A stretch of DNA of 64,000 nt. It comes from Mytilus californianus (taxonomy: Eukaryota > Mollusca > Bivalvia > Mytilida > Mytilidae). The notes beneath the pieces were generated by a model. It made no database searches and was not told the origin of the DNA. It was given only the letters and a program-made list of their open reading frames with translations. Shown here in pieces: positions 33,011 through 44,530 of this stretch. A program made the position numbers and the translations under genes. Each line of letters starts with the position of its first letter. Positions within the stretch are counted from its first letter, which is position 1. The DNA lies in the NCBI RefSeq assembly GCF_021869535.1, contig NW_026262734.1, positions 107,109,088 to 107,173,087 on the forward strand. The letters run 5' to 3'.

Positions 33011-36000
33011 TAAACTGAAGTTAACAGCCGAAAAAATTTCATTGATTTCAATGGTTTATTTATCTTCATGCTATTTAATGACTGAAGAAATTACACATGA
33101 AATAAACCCCAATGAAACAGTAACCCAATAATATATCTTTTAAACCAATAAAAACAGACAAGTCCAATGAATATTAATAGTAATATTTCCAGAAATAACA
33201 GTCGTTTTACTACCTAATACTAGTAAGCAAGTCTTTATGTAATAAGAAGTGGGTTTTTCCAGGTTAAATCGTGTAGTTGTTTATTTGTTTTTACACCAAG
33301 TTGTTGTTTATATGATATTTTATTTAAGTAGTGACATGTTAATTCATTTGTATCATTAGTGTGGTACGCCTTCTTTGTAGTACGGACATTGTTTACTCAT
33401 GCGCATCGACGCAAATGGTAATTTCATCACTAGATTATGAATTAGTTTCGTAATGTAATAGGATAATTGGTTGTGCTACTATGTAAGTACAGTTTTCTTA
33501 TTTATTATTACAAACTTTGTTTTATGTTTTCAACCGAATATGAAATCAAAGTAATAAAACATATAGCACTTGAAATTAATCGGATTTTTTTTTATTTAAA
33601 TAAGTTAATCAACAGAGACATATCAATTACTTTACGACTGCCTCTCAGTCAACACACACCTAGATGACCGAAAAACATCGACGGAGCCCGTCTATCAAAT
33701 TGTTGAACATTATTTTTATTCAGTGTATATTTATCAATCTTGTTAACTTTTCGTTATGGTGCACCATAGTAGGCTTTGCAACAAACTGTTTTAATGTCTT
33801 TCATTCACATTTAGACAAATTGAGAAACATCCGATTATGTGTGTACACGTTCTTGCACACGTTATTTTTATTTATTTCAAAAATATAAATAAAAAACGGG
33901 TACTGTATTGTACCTTTTTTTTTATTCGAGCGTCATTGATGAGTCTTTTGTAGACGAAACGCGCGTCGTGCGCAAATACAAAATTTTAATCCTGGTATCT
34001 ATGCTCAGAGTACCTATGATGAGTTTATTTGCAGATAAAAGTTTGATTTTCTAAAGAACTTGTGTTCGACTAACCAAGCTTGTTTTGTGCAGGTGGTTGT
34101 AATTCATATAAGATCCTCTCGTTATTTATGTGAGTTTGTATCAGTGAAAAAGTGCCTCCTTCTTTGATTTTAATTGATCTCTGTTCGTTTACCACCTAAG
34201 GCCTCCTTGTTCTTCCAATAGTTGAAAGTAATGTTTGTATTGTCATTTCAGTCGCGTTATAAGTTAACACCTTTGTTATTCTGTTTATTACGGTTCACCG
34301 TTTCCATTCAGCAGGGTTGTCCATTTAACCCTGATGTTTACAACAGCATCCTGTGCAGATGTATGCTTAATTTTTTAACCGGAAATATCGATGGTTCATT
34401 TAGTCGAGCCAAGGAGTTGTATATTTATACAATTCATTGGTATCAGTTATTTTCGATGAAGTTAATATTTACATAATTTGTATTAATGATTCACGATATG
34501 ACCGCTACGAAGAATAAACAGGTAATGCGTCATGTGACATTTTTAAGTTATTAGTGTCTTCTGATTAATGTTAATTAATAAGTGTTGTAGGATTAATAGA
34601 CATACAGTTAACCACTGCGGTTATTATTTTGATATATAGATAAAAATAATTACGTAACAGTTGTAAGTTTTATTCCGCCTAAAATATATGAAAAACCAAT
34701 TATTGTAAAAAAAAAAAGGTTTGTTAATGTTTTAATATATATCTTTAAACAATATCCCTTTTCACAATATTTTAGTTAAGAACTTTTATAGGTGAAGTAC
34801 AGGTGTATATCAAGATGCCAGTCCTTATGAGGACCCTCTGATCCTTAATATTGTTTTAAAATCTAAATTAAAACTATTAAACGTTGTAGAAACGTGACTA
34901 AACCATTTCTACACTAGGGACGGTTAAGATGTGTAAATATACTTTTCGATAGACTGAATGACATGTGTCGTATTGAATGAGTTGCAGTAAGATAATATGT
35001 TTCTGTATAATTTTAGCTGATACACCGGCACACTGAAACGTTTTTTCCTTGTCGATTTAAAAACACTAAAAAAATTGTGTCTATGACAACGGAAGACATC
35101 ATTCGAACGTGACCAAAATAGTTAACTTTATTGTTTTTTGCGACATAAATAACTCCTCGTTCTTTATCTATACAATTTTAAAATGTGAATTTTGAATTCA
35201 ATTCATATGCTTGTGATTTTGCGGGTATCTTTGTATTTCAAAAACCTTTGAGGAGTTCGTACACGATGGCCTGTTGAAAGGGAAAATTTCTGTCCCTATC
35301 AAATATACATGTAATTACCATTGTTTTCAAGTTGCAGTTCAATCTTCCAACCCTTCATCCATGCAGTCGCAATTTGCAGAACTTACTTATTGTATTTATT
35401 GTTAATAGCTTCTCGTCCTGAATAAGATTGAAATAATTGCCACTGGACGTTAAGCATGCATCAATTAATCTATCACTATTGTATTTCAAACTGATAAGAT
35501 AGATATATAAATTGCTTATGGTTAATGAAGTTAATGAACTTAACTCAGTACTATCGTCAAATTCGATTGAAAAATACAGTTAATTTCCATACAGGCGACA
35601 GTGGTAGCCTTTTTTCGAGATGCAAACTTTAGAAAGTTGATTTTTAGAACGAGATATTGCTAGAATTAATGTATAATTAGTAAGACAGTATTTTTTAGTC
35701 CAAAAATATAGGTTTCCGTTGCTTTTTTGAACGTAATTTGTACTTATCTCCGGGCTTGCCTATCAATTCTAATTCTGCATTTAAACATACATGTCTCGTT
35801 ACAGCTTAGAAAAGACTTCTCAGGTCCTTTATTGCTAAGGAAAATTTATTATTTTACCTTTGGTATAATGCAGAATGCACAAAGTGTCTAATAATAAAAA
35901 ATATCGGCTGTACAGAATACTCAACCAGGCTTATACATACTCTTTATTCTGAAAACCATATTTAACGTCACAAAATGGCTGCGCCCGTAACATCTAATGG

Positions 36001-36627
36001 TTTGTGGTATACTAACCTAAATGGAACGAGTATTGACGTAAAAGAAAGTCGGATGACGGGAAGAACATTTGGTGTTTTTTTTTTTTTTTTTTTTTTTTTT
36101 TTCTTAAATTATACCTCAGATAATCCAAACTAAATTACGAAACGTGAGGATATCGAAGTACACAGTGTGCGCTAGTAGTAATGACAAAGGGTCATTTTGT
36201 GCGTGCTAGCGTGTTATCTATAAAATCTGCGATTCAAAGCCTTTACGAAATGATCTGAAAAGCATTTTTACCAAACCGAATGTTAAACAAAACCTTTTTT
36301 GCCTATTTTACCGAGTTAAATCTCATGCAGTTGTACTTTTCTGGCTACACACTTATGTAACGGGACTTTATTCTTTGCATTTCGTATCTTGTCATTATTT
36401 CGGATCTATGTATCCGGGATCGATTAATCCATGTTTTGCCCGTTAGCATAGGGACCAGCTATAACATGTATAATGTAATGTTTCTCCATAAGCTCACAAC
36501 TGTCTGTAACTAAGTCTATTTGATGTTCACATGTTTAATGTTTATAGATCTTCATATAGCAGTACTTGTATAATATATATATATAAAGGTTCACAATTAT
36601 AATTTCCAGTTAATATCCGTGCATACA
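33011..36627. other. Intergenic, no gene recognised
   Basis: Apart from the hammerhead-like motif at 33.93 kb and a T-run at 36078-36102, I see nothing structured in this 3.6 kb. Frames of 65-84 codons at 33467, 33664 and 34222 have no recognisable domain. Confidence 0.5.
33925..34035 (+). mobile_element. Repeat fragment with intact hammerhead-like core
   Basis: TTGATGAGTCTTTTGTAGAC then GAAACGCGCGTCGTGCGC: this has the TGATGAG box, a 4-bp stem II (GTCT/AGAC), GAAAC and a short GC-rich stem III-like stretch. The first base of the CUGAUGA box is T and I cannot draw a stem I with the flanks, so activity is doubtful. The downstream CCTGGTATCTATG is shared in pattern with the 29.68-kb fragment. 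Confidence 0.45.
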
Positions 36628-36717
36628 ACTTGTTACTTCTAACTCATCTATAAAACTACTTGTTACTTCAAACTCATTTATAAACTAACTTGTTACTTGT
36701 ACATTCAGAACAGTATA
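36628..36717 (+). repeat. 30-bp minisatellite, left part
   Basis: ACTTGTTACTT(C)(T/A)AACTCATCTATAAA-type units at 36628, 36658 and 36688 (30-bp steps). The same unit resumes at 37246, suggesting one array split by about 530 bp of other DNA. Confidence 0.85.
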
Positions 36718-37245
36718 AGAAACCTTTGTTTTTAACTACACACAACACGCCCACTCTCTTAATGACAAGCGATTAAAACTAGCTTATCAAACATGTGTAA
36801 TACACAAAATTAAACAAAATTAAATGCAAAAATTAATATACAATATAAAAACTAACCTAGGCATAAAAAGCTAAATGAATAAAAATTAAAATTTAAAAAT
36901 TATTTACAAAAATGAAAATTAATGAATCAGTGGCGCTTTGAATAAGTTATTTCAATAAAGTGATTTTGTTATTCATTTCTTTAACATATTCCTGGCATTC
37001 CGGGGTCAAGTCCTTAAAATCGAGAAAACGTTATCATCTTTGCGGTTTTTTTTCAATATTGTCAACATGTTCATTTATGGGAACTTACTCGGGTTCCACT
37101 AGTTCGAAATTGTCAACAGGAATGTTATTTTCATTTAATTCCAACGGCTCCAATTGATTGGTTGGTGGTTTCGCGAGGTTCGCCAGTCCAAACGAAACCA
37201 GGTTTTATCCAGTCTAACATGTATTTGGGTTAACTTTACTTTACA
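36718..37245 (-). other. Sequence separating two halves of a 30-bp minisatellite
   Basis: The reverse strand carries short protein-like pieces: PPTNQLEPLELNENNIPVDN at about 37175-37115 and LTPECQEYVKEMNNKITL at about 37010-36960, with stops between. The style (Pro/Glu-rich then a short helix) would fit the tail of a retroelement polyprotein, but I cannot assign it. It may be an insertion into the minisatellite. Confidence 0.35.
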
Positions 37246-37335
37246 ACTTGTTACTTCTAACTCATTTATAAAACTACTTGCTACCTCAAACTCATTTATA
37301 AACTAACTTGTTACTTCAATCTCATCTATAATACA
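37246..37335 (+). repeat. 30-bp minisatellite, right part
   Basis: Units start at 37246, 37276 and 37306, the same as those at 36628-36717. Confidence 0.85.
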
Positions 37336-37694
37336 ACCGACCAATATAAATTAAGTTTCTCACAAGATCGTACTATTAACATCTGTTCTTAATTTAGACT
37401 AAACATTGCTTTATGGTCTTGGAATATTTTGATAACTTATCAGTGTTATTGCAACTCTAATGTGCATCCCATGTACCGTATAAACTGTCACATTGATCAA
37501 GATGCAAGAGCATTAAACTAATTAAGTATTGACCATCAACTCTTTGATGTAATTGACCACGCCACACTAAACTGAGACGGGACCAGATATATTGTAATTC
37601 AATTTTAAGCACTTGTCATCAATATGATAATTAACACAGCAAACACTTATATCCTTTAAGACGGCAGTGACATAACTTTAACAAAGATAAACTT

Positions 37695-37974
37695 GCAAGT
37701 CAGGAGCCTGTAATTCAGTGGTTGTCGTTTGTTGGTGTGTAACATATTTGTTTTTCGTTCATTATTTTGTACATAGATTAGGCCGTTAGTTTTCTCGTTT
37801 AACTTTTTTTACATTTGTCATTTCGGGGCTTTTTTATATTTGACCATGCGGTATGGGCTTTGCTCATTGTTGAAGGCCGTACGGTGACTTATAGTTGTTA
37901 ATTTCTGTGTCATTTGGTCTCTTGTAAAGAGTTTGACTCATTGGCAATCATACCACATCTTCTTATTTTTATAT
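37695..37974 (+). repeat. Common interspersed family copy 4 (near full length)
   Basis: The best-preserved forward copy, about 280 bp: AAGTCAGGAGCCTG, TCAGTGGTTGTCGTTTG, TAGATTAGGCCGTTAG, TTTCGGGGCTT, GCGGTATGGGCTTTGCTCAT, GAAGGCCGTACGG, GTGTCATTTGGTCTCTTG, ATTGGCAATCATACCACATC. No frame, no terminal inverted repeats seen. I infer a non-autonomous mobile element of bivalves. Confidence 0.8.
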
Positions 37975-38234
37975 TAAGAATCTATAAGAGTTAAAAAATA
38001 AGGACTTCTTCTCCAGACCCGCTATATGAATATTAAAGATTTAAAATCACCTACAGATAACAGTTTATTCATACGTTCATTGAGATAACTTTAAAAAAAA
38101 TATATTAATCTTCGTTGCGCCAATATATATTTAGATTTTTACCACTGTGATTATCACTAAATGGATTATTTAGTAATTTATCAAGTCTAAAATGTTTTGA
38201 ATTATACACCTAATGGAAAACGAAGTATATATTG

Positions 38235-38445
38235 ATTGATTGATTGATTGATTGATGTTTGACGCCACTTTCAGCACTATTGTGCTGTTTCGTTGATTGG
38301 TGGAGGAAGCGAAAATGCCCGGAGAGAACCACCGGCCGTCGGTAGAACAGCTGACAATTCTAGTCAATTAAGATTGGAGTCGAGCGCACCTGCCACGTGC
38401 GGGATTCGAACTCACAACCTCAGTGTTGACAGGCTAGTTATACAG
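38235..38445 (-). mobile_element. tRNA-derived SINE with ATCA-type tail
   Basis: On the reverse strand a Pol III B-box region (GAGTTCGAATCCCGCACG) is followed by a conserved body (CTCCGGGCATTTTCGCTTCC) and a simple-repeat 3' tail, seen on the forward strand as (ATTG)n at 38235-38256. The A-box half is weaker. Length is about 210 bp. A bivalve SINE fits well; the named family is not assigned. Confidence 0.75.
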
Positions 38446-39227
38446 TAGGTCGACTATTTTTTCTCTTAATATATTTATTAACACTATATACAAAATATCA
38501 CAGATATACTATTGAAAACATTATCTAAGTTACTGTTCATTTTCTCAAAATACGATTTCAAACTGATGCAACTATCCAAATGTCCGACTTATGTACTAAA
38601 TTATTTTTTAAACATTCTAACCCATTATATAAAACAATAAAATAAGAATTATTCTTCCTTCCAAAAATCAAATGTAGCTATCGAAAATACATCAGTTTAT
38701 TCAAATATTCACACAGACAAAATACGGATGGGATCCATTCCTGAAATGTCATTAAATTTAGAATACACTTTAATATTTATAACGATAACTGCATTACGAT
38801 AAGTTATATTCAAATTTCACACACAGCGAATTGTTAACTAGTATTTACTGTTTGAAACACCACGGACACAACCGAAATTTCTTGGCATACCTGTCCATAT
38901 GCGGAATTTCTACGACTTTCTATTTTATATAATCATTCTCGGATCAGCGAACATCTCTAAATCGGTCAACGGAAATTATGAAATGGTCAAATTCGTCTTT
39001 ATTCTTATGACCTTCTATGTATCTGGGATTTTCATCACTAGTTAGATTCCGTTAGTGTTTCTCATTTTCACCTTGCCAATGATAAAATCACCGTCTGACC
39101 CACTTTTTTCATAATGTGTATCATTACACGGACTTTTACCAGTTATGATCGACTTCGGTGCTACAGTTTTTATTAAATCGTCTCCAGATCGTTTACCTTT
39201 TTTATTTTCACTCTAACTGTTGTCTTG
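38446..39227. other. Intergenic, nothing recognised
   Basis: AT-rich sequence with no repeat structure, motif or reading frame that I can support. Confidence 0.5.
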
Positions 39228-39405
39228 CAGTGGCGGATCCAAAAGGGGGGGGGGAGGGGGGGGGGGGTGGTTCTGGGGTTGGAACCCCCCTTTTTGACGA
39301 TCAATGCGTTTGAATGGGGACATATAGTTGGAACCCCCTTTATCCTGGGTTTGGAACCCCCCCCCCCCCCCATCCCCCCTTTTAAAAATGGCTGGATCCG
39401 CCCCT
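39228..39405. mobile_element. GC-rich terminal-inverted-repeat element
   Basis: Ends CAGTGGCGGATCC and GGATCCGCCCCTG are inverted copies. The inside is a run of G (left) and C (right) with GGTTGGAACCCCC repeats. TCTTG directly flanks both ends (39223-39227 and 39406-39410), a likely 5-bp target duplication. Overlapping frames on both strands (Gly/Pro runs) are chance from the G/C tracts. Confidence 0.75.
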
Positions 39406-39475
39406 GTCTTGGTCCGTTCTACTATCTAACCTTTCCTAGATTGTTGTCTTGGTCCGTTCTACTATCTAACCTTTC
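39406..39475 (+). repeat. Short direct repeat
   Basis: GTCTTGGTCCGTTCTACTAT followed by CTAACCTTTC occurs twice, starting at about 39406 and 39447. Confidence 0.85.
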
Positions 39476-40001
39476 AATTGTATTTATCTCATTATGAATC
39501 GTCTTATTACTATTGCAATTGATCGGCACAAGAACTAGGTAATACTTCTGAGGCTCTCTGTTGAGTCAAATTGTCATGCTGCATTACTCGTCGAATACAA
39601 TATCTTCGTCTCCCAAGTTATTTCCACTTTCACTTCTTACAGTCTGTTCATTATCATCATATTGTAATGAGTTAGAATCCTGTCATATTTCCAAACGCTT
39701 CTCTCTCCGTATTTGATCTCGATTTATGTTTGACACCTTTGCTGATTTGAGCGGCTTTGCCTCTTGACCAAAATAATGACTCTCATTTTGTTACCAAGAT
39801 ACACCGAATTCCATGTAAAATATGTATACTCGTCTATTATACTACTAATAGGAGCTACTAAAGGCTTTGGTAAATTTTCCATTTTATATTATCTTATCGA
39901 CGAGAGTGGTTTTTAACGACCTTGACTGCCCATGAGGGTCTTGCACGGTCGGGCAAATTATCTTATACTGAACCTCCGTGTTTATATTTGAATAAGTGAA
40001 G

Positions 40002-40172
40002 CAGAGGCGGATTTAGGGGGGCAGGGGGCCCGGGCCCCCCTTTTTGGGAAAACATTTGGTTGATTATATAGGGAATCACTGAAGCATGACTGGAGCGCCC
40101 CCCCCCCCCCCCCCCCCCCCCCTTAGGCAATCAGTGGGCCCCCACTCATGAAAATTTCTAGATCCGCCACTG
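40002..40172. mobile_element. Second GC-rich terminal-inverted-repeat element
   Basis: Ends CAGAGGCGGATTTAG and CTAGATCCGCCACTG match those of the element at 39228. The inside has G and C runs, including a C-run of about 22 bases at 40100. Flanks TGAAG and TAAAG match at 4 of 5 bases, in line with a 5-bp target duplication. Partial relatives are visible at about 45543-45605 and 46653-46810. Confidence 0.7.
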
Positions 40173-40617
40173 TAAAGGTTCTAATGCACCACGCAAAAAT
40201 GTCGTTACAATTGTTAGTAATCAATTTACAGAAGAGTTTAGTCATTGATTTCACTAATCCGGCTGGTAATTATCCAAATCTAATAGTTATGACCACCGGG
40301 GCTCCGAGGTATATAAATGTAGAATGTCCGGGGCTCCGAGAAATATAAATATAGAATGTGAGTAACTAAGGTTCATCATAACCTTTTCGCAAATATGGCC
40401 GTTTTTACACCACAAATATCACTTTGAGTATAGACAAACCTGTAAAAAAGTTTTAGAGCATGGCTAGACCTAGGTAAATAAGATTTAAATGCATTTAAAC
40501 TTTCAGAATATTAAAAACTTAATGTTGCTATTCATTTTTTTTTTCATTCCTGCAGAAGGTGTCAAAATAAACTAAATTGGGAAAGAAGCTCCCCTCAATC
40601 ATATAATACGTATATAG

Positions 40618-40930
40618 TTATAAGAAGATGTGGTATGAGTGCCAATTAGACAATTCTCAATCCAAGTCACAATTTGTAAAAGTAAACCATTATAGGTCAA
40701 AGTACGGTCTTCAACACGGAGCCTTGGCTCACACCGAACAGCAAGCTATAAAGGGCCCCAAAAATGACTAGTGTAAAAACCATTCAAACGGGAAAACCAA
40801 CGGTCTAATCTATATAAAAAACGAGAAACGATAAACATTTCTGAACCGCTTCAACAAACGACAACCACTGAACATCAGGTTCCTGACTTAGGACAGGTGC
40901 AAACAAATGCAGCGGGTTTAAACGTTTTAA
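40618..40930 (-). repeat. Common interspersed family copy 5 (full length, inverted)
   Basis: Read on the reverse strand it runs from the ACCTGTCCTAAGTCAGGAAC region through TAGATTAGACCGTTGG, GGGGCCCTTTATAGCTTGC, GTGAGCCAAGGCTCCGTG and GGTTTACTTTTACAAATTG to CACTCATACCACATCTTCTT. It represents a second subtype (GAGCCAAGGCTCC instead of GCGGTATGGGC). Confidence 0.8.
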
Positions 40931-40967
40931 TAGGTACATATATATCTATATATATCCTAAATTGAGG

Positions 40968-41404
40968 TAAATTATATGGCCTTCCAAATACCGTTTCGAT
41001 TCCTAACATCACTGAAGAGACATTAATTGTTGAAATCCGGATATGGTGTACTCTAATTTTTGCACCTTTTGTTTGCGGTATACCATCTTTTCTGCAAGTT
41101 TATTGTTTTCTGTTTGGTATTAGATTAATAGTTAAGATCCATTTTGTTACATCTGGTGATCCGTTTATTTGGCAATCGCCAATGGCAGTCAGCAGGGTTT
41201 AAGAACATCCGTTGTTCGACCTGTTAGTCGAATGCGTTTTGTTAAAATATACTTTTTCACTTTTTTTGGTCTTTTTGGAAAATGTTGTTTGTGCTGTATT
41301 TAGACCCCTCTACCAAGAAATTTTTTTTGCATGCACACGTATAAAAATTGCGGTTTTTATCCAACGCAATCATAGGTTTGACCGTTGTTTTCAATTTAGA
41401 CTTG
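40968..41404 (+). repeat. Dispersed repeat R, copy 1
   Basis: About 435 bp beginning AAATTATATGGCCTTCC and ending TTTTCAATTTAGACTTG. Copy 2 follows directly at 41510 in the same orientation (offset about 541) and copy 3 is inverted at 43484. Frames of 60-98 codons across it differ between copies. No enzyme motif seen. Confidence 0.8.
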
Positions 41405-41509
41405 TGTATATTTTTTCGTTTGGGCTTGTATTATATTTGCCTTCGGGTTTATATGATCCGTTCATCCTATTTCGACTCTTTAAAATTCAAGAGTCTATCC
41501 TTAATTGAT

Positions 41510-41941
41510 TAAATTATATGGCCTTCCAAATACCGTATCGATTCCTAACATCACTGAAGAGACATTAATTGTCGAAATCCGGATATATTGTACTAATTTT
41601 TGTACCTTTTGTTTGCGGTATACCATCTTTTCCGCAAGTTTGTTGTTTTCTGTTTGGTATTAAATTAATAATTAAGATCCATTTTGTTACATCTGGTGAT
41701 CCGTTTATTTGGCAATCGCAAATGCAGTCAGCAGGGTTAAAGAACATCCGTTGACCTGTTAGTCAAATGCGTTTTGTTAAAATATACTTTTTCACTTTTT
41801 TGGTCTTTTGGAAAATGTTGTTTGTGCTGTATTTAGACCCATCTACCAAGAAATTTGTTTTGCATGCATGCGTTTAAAAATTGCGGTTTTTATCCAACCC
41901 AATCATAGGTTTGAACGTTGTTTTCAATTTAGACTTGTATA
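41510..41941 (+). repeat. Dispersed repeat R, copy 2
   Basis: Copy of 40968-41404 with small indels (for example one base lost near 41207's equivalent). It ends in a TA-rich run beside a hairpin at 42028-42109. Confidence 0.8.
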
Positions 41942-42027
41942 TATATATATAAAGTGCCTAGAAAATCAACCTAACGATGTTAGAGTAGATCTGTTTCTTT
42001 ACTTCCTCTTATATATGTATATATATA

Positions 42028-42109
42028 AGAGAATGATAATCCCTTTCTTCTTGATTAAGTACGAGCGTTAGTGAGTACTTATCATGAAGAAAGGGATTAT
42101 CATTCTCTT
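42028..42109. repeat. 36-bp-armed hairpin
   Basis: AGAGAATGATAATCCCTTTC with TTCTTGATTAAGTAC pairs with GTACTTATCATGAAG plus AAAGGGATTATCATTCTCTT, around an 11-base loop. It lies at the inner edge of repeat R copy 2. Confidence 0.85.
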
Positions 42110-43483
42110 ACAAACTTAGAATATAGTAAGGTGCCCAAGGCTCAAATGATCTCTTGATTGGTTGTATAATGTATTCACAAAATTACTAGTTCCATAATAT
42201 TGGCAGTGCAATGTTTACAATTAGTGCATGACTTCCTTTTGAGGCATTTCATTCATGAATTAGTTTAAGTGATGTTAGGATTTTCTTATAATTTTGGAAT
42301 TTAAAATAAATTGTGTATTAGACATTAGATGACACAACAGTACAATGAAATGGAATTGTACATATTTCCTGATTGTGAGTATGAATGCAAATCATGAAGT
42401 ATTTTAGTGAAGAATTATCTTTTTGTTTATTTACAGTTCAAATCATTAAATTCGACATTTGAGTTACAACTAAGTTTCATTTCATAGCCAATATTTTAGT
42501 CCAGCTCTTTACATAAAATACTACTTCATTAAATCGTGGAAATGTTAAAAAAAAAAAGCCTCTAAAAGTTTTAAATATATTCAAAAGTTAATATTAAACT
42601 TCTTTTCTTTTTTTTTTTTTTATTTCATTGGAATGTTGGAAATTTTTTTAGTAATTTGAAGTTATTAATATTCTCATTGTTCCAAAATTCAGCTTTTTGT
42701 CAGTTTCAGTCACAAATCCTTTCAAGGTAATAAATAAGCTTCAGGGCAGTTGTAACTCATATATAGAAATGCTTTGTTTTGAACTGTAAGTAGGCCTGAC
42801 AAATTCTTTAATCCCTTACTAATAACATGATTAACATACATTCTACACAATTAAGCAACACAAAATCCTACAATTTCATTGATCGAGAGCACTTTGCTAT
42901 ATTCTATATGTTGTGAGTTGTTTTGATTTAAATGGACAATGGATGGACAATAGACATCACATCTCTAAACAATAGGTGATTTGAACTGTGTTACTGAGTA
43001 AAAAGTGAAAATCAAGTGTTAGTTTATTATGCTATCTTCTGTAGACTGGAAAAAAATGCACTTCAAAATCCAAGTAAGTTTTGAATTTTCTGAAACATAA
43101 ATTACATATAACTTTTATATATCTAGGTCCAGCCATGACTTAAAACTTTCTCAGATGCATCGGATTGTTCAGGGGAATATAAGTAAGGGGAGGGAAAGCA
43201 ATGATAATATGCTTGGAAGATCTCATTCGAACCTCTTTGAATTTTACCATATCATACGAGTAAATATCAGAGATTATCGAAAAATAATTCGTATCTTGCC
43301 ATTGGTTTAAAAACATTTACGTCAGTATGTCAATAAGTTATAACATGAATATTTATTTATTTGAACTCTATCATTCTAAAATTAAAAGGTCAATACACAG
43401 TTTTGTTTACTCACTTACGCGTATAAATCATGTACAGCCATGCACATGTTTAAATTAGGATATATATATTATATTATTTAATA
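42110..43483. other. Spacer between inverted R copies; no gene recognised
   Basis: AT-rich. The stretch 43028-43165 is a diverged direct copy of 44425-44530 joined to 45216-45240, without the MITE found there. The stretch about 42947-43020 is an inverted relative of about 44270-44340. Confidence 0.6.
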
Positions 43484-43880
43484 GTTACAAGTCTAAATTG
43501 AAAACAACGTTCAAACCTATGATTGCGTTGGATAAAATCCGCAATTTTTATACGTGTGCATGCAAAACAAATTTCTTGTTAGAGGGGTCTAAATACAGCA
43601 CAAACAACATTTTCCAAAAGACCAAAAAAGTGAAAAAGTATATTTTAACAAAACGCATTTGACTAACAGGTCGAACAACAAATGTTGGGAGAAGACTTCA
43701 TAAGTTTGATTAACTTGTGTCTCATCCCTTTTGCATATTTAAGCAAATAAAATATGTTTAAACTAAACAAATGTTTTTAAACCCTGCTGATTGCCATTGG
43801 CGATTGCCAAATAAACGGATAACCGATGTAATAAATGGATCTTAATTATAAATTTAATACTAAACAGAAAACAATAAACT
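43484..43880 (-). repeat. Dispersed repeat R, copy 3 (inverted)
   Basis: Reverse complement of the R unit (CAAGTCTAAATTGAAAACAA at the left end, ATGGATCTTAATTATAAATT near the right end), with an extra 80 bases or so near 43.69-43.78 kb. Together with copy 2 it makes a large fold-back with a spacer of about 1.5 kb. Confidence 0.8.
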
Positions 43881-44055
43881 TTATTATATAGTTATATACA
43901 GAACGGCACTGAACTGGAAAAAAACCATTTAAGATCTTTTAATTATTTATTTCCGTTGCACATTTTATACTGGTGGCAGGTAGTTTGCATTTCCTTACAC
44001 GTACCACCCGGTCGGTGTATTCGAACTGTACGTTCGATTGTTCTTGAATGTTATT

Positions 44056-44270
44056 CAGGCTCATGTGGACCCTTGGGCTAAAATGGCTGCGTTTTCACCC
44101 ACACATTTACTCTTGAGTACAGACTTACCTGTGCATCTGGGAAAGGTTTAAGGCATAGCATGCCCTAAGGCTAGATAAATAAAATTGTTTTAGAAAATTT
44201 AAAACGTAACTAGATTTGCTGTGCACTTTTTTTGTCCCTGCAGAAGATGATAAAATTAACAAACAGTTGA
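44056..44270 (+). repeat. Diverged duplicate of 40380-40580
   Basis: Shared order of motifs with 40380-40580: TGGCYG, a CACACATTTACTCTTGAGTA-like stretch, ACCTGT, GCATGGCTAG/GCATAGCATG, GATAAATAA and a pyrimidine run ending CCTGCAGAAG. The first 70 bases reappear inverted at about 45330-45400 (GTCTGTACTCAGAGTAAA). No function is assigned. Confidence 0.55.
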
Positions 44271-44530
44271 GTTTCACTTGATATGGTCCACTCAGGTACA
44301 CAGTTTAAATCACCAATTATTGCCAGGTATCTATTGTCCCTCTATTGTCCATATCAATCAAAACAGTTCACCTCAATAATTACCTGTGGAGAAGTTCTCA
44401 AACTGCTTTCCCAACTTTGTTTTTTTGGCACCTTCTGGAAGAATGTAAAAAAGTGCACTGCAAAATCCAATTAAGTTTTTAATTTCCTAAAACATAAAAT
44501 TTATTTGGATTTTATTTATCTAGAGCATGC

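Noticed and set aside
33931..33990. Calling an active hammerhead ribozyme
   Set aside because: The core is close to consensus but the first box starts with T and no stem I pairing with flanks was found, so it is only reported as hammerhead-like.
36628..37335. Reading the two 30-bp arrays as LTRs of a retrotransposon
   Set aside because: They are only about 90 bp of simple tandem units without TG...CA ends, primer-binding site or polypurine tract.
39173..39497. Gly/Pro-rich frames on both strands
   Set aside because: They are produced by the G and C tracts of a TIR element.
39228..40172. Assigning the GC-rich TIR elements to the hAT superfamily
   Set aside because: The flanks support 5-bp rather than 8-bp target duplications, so the superfamily is left open.
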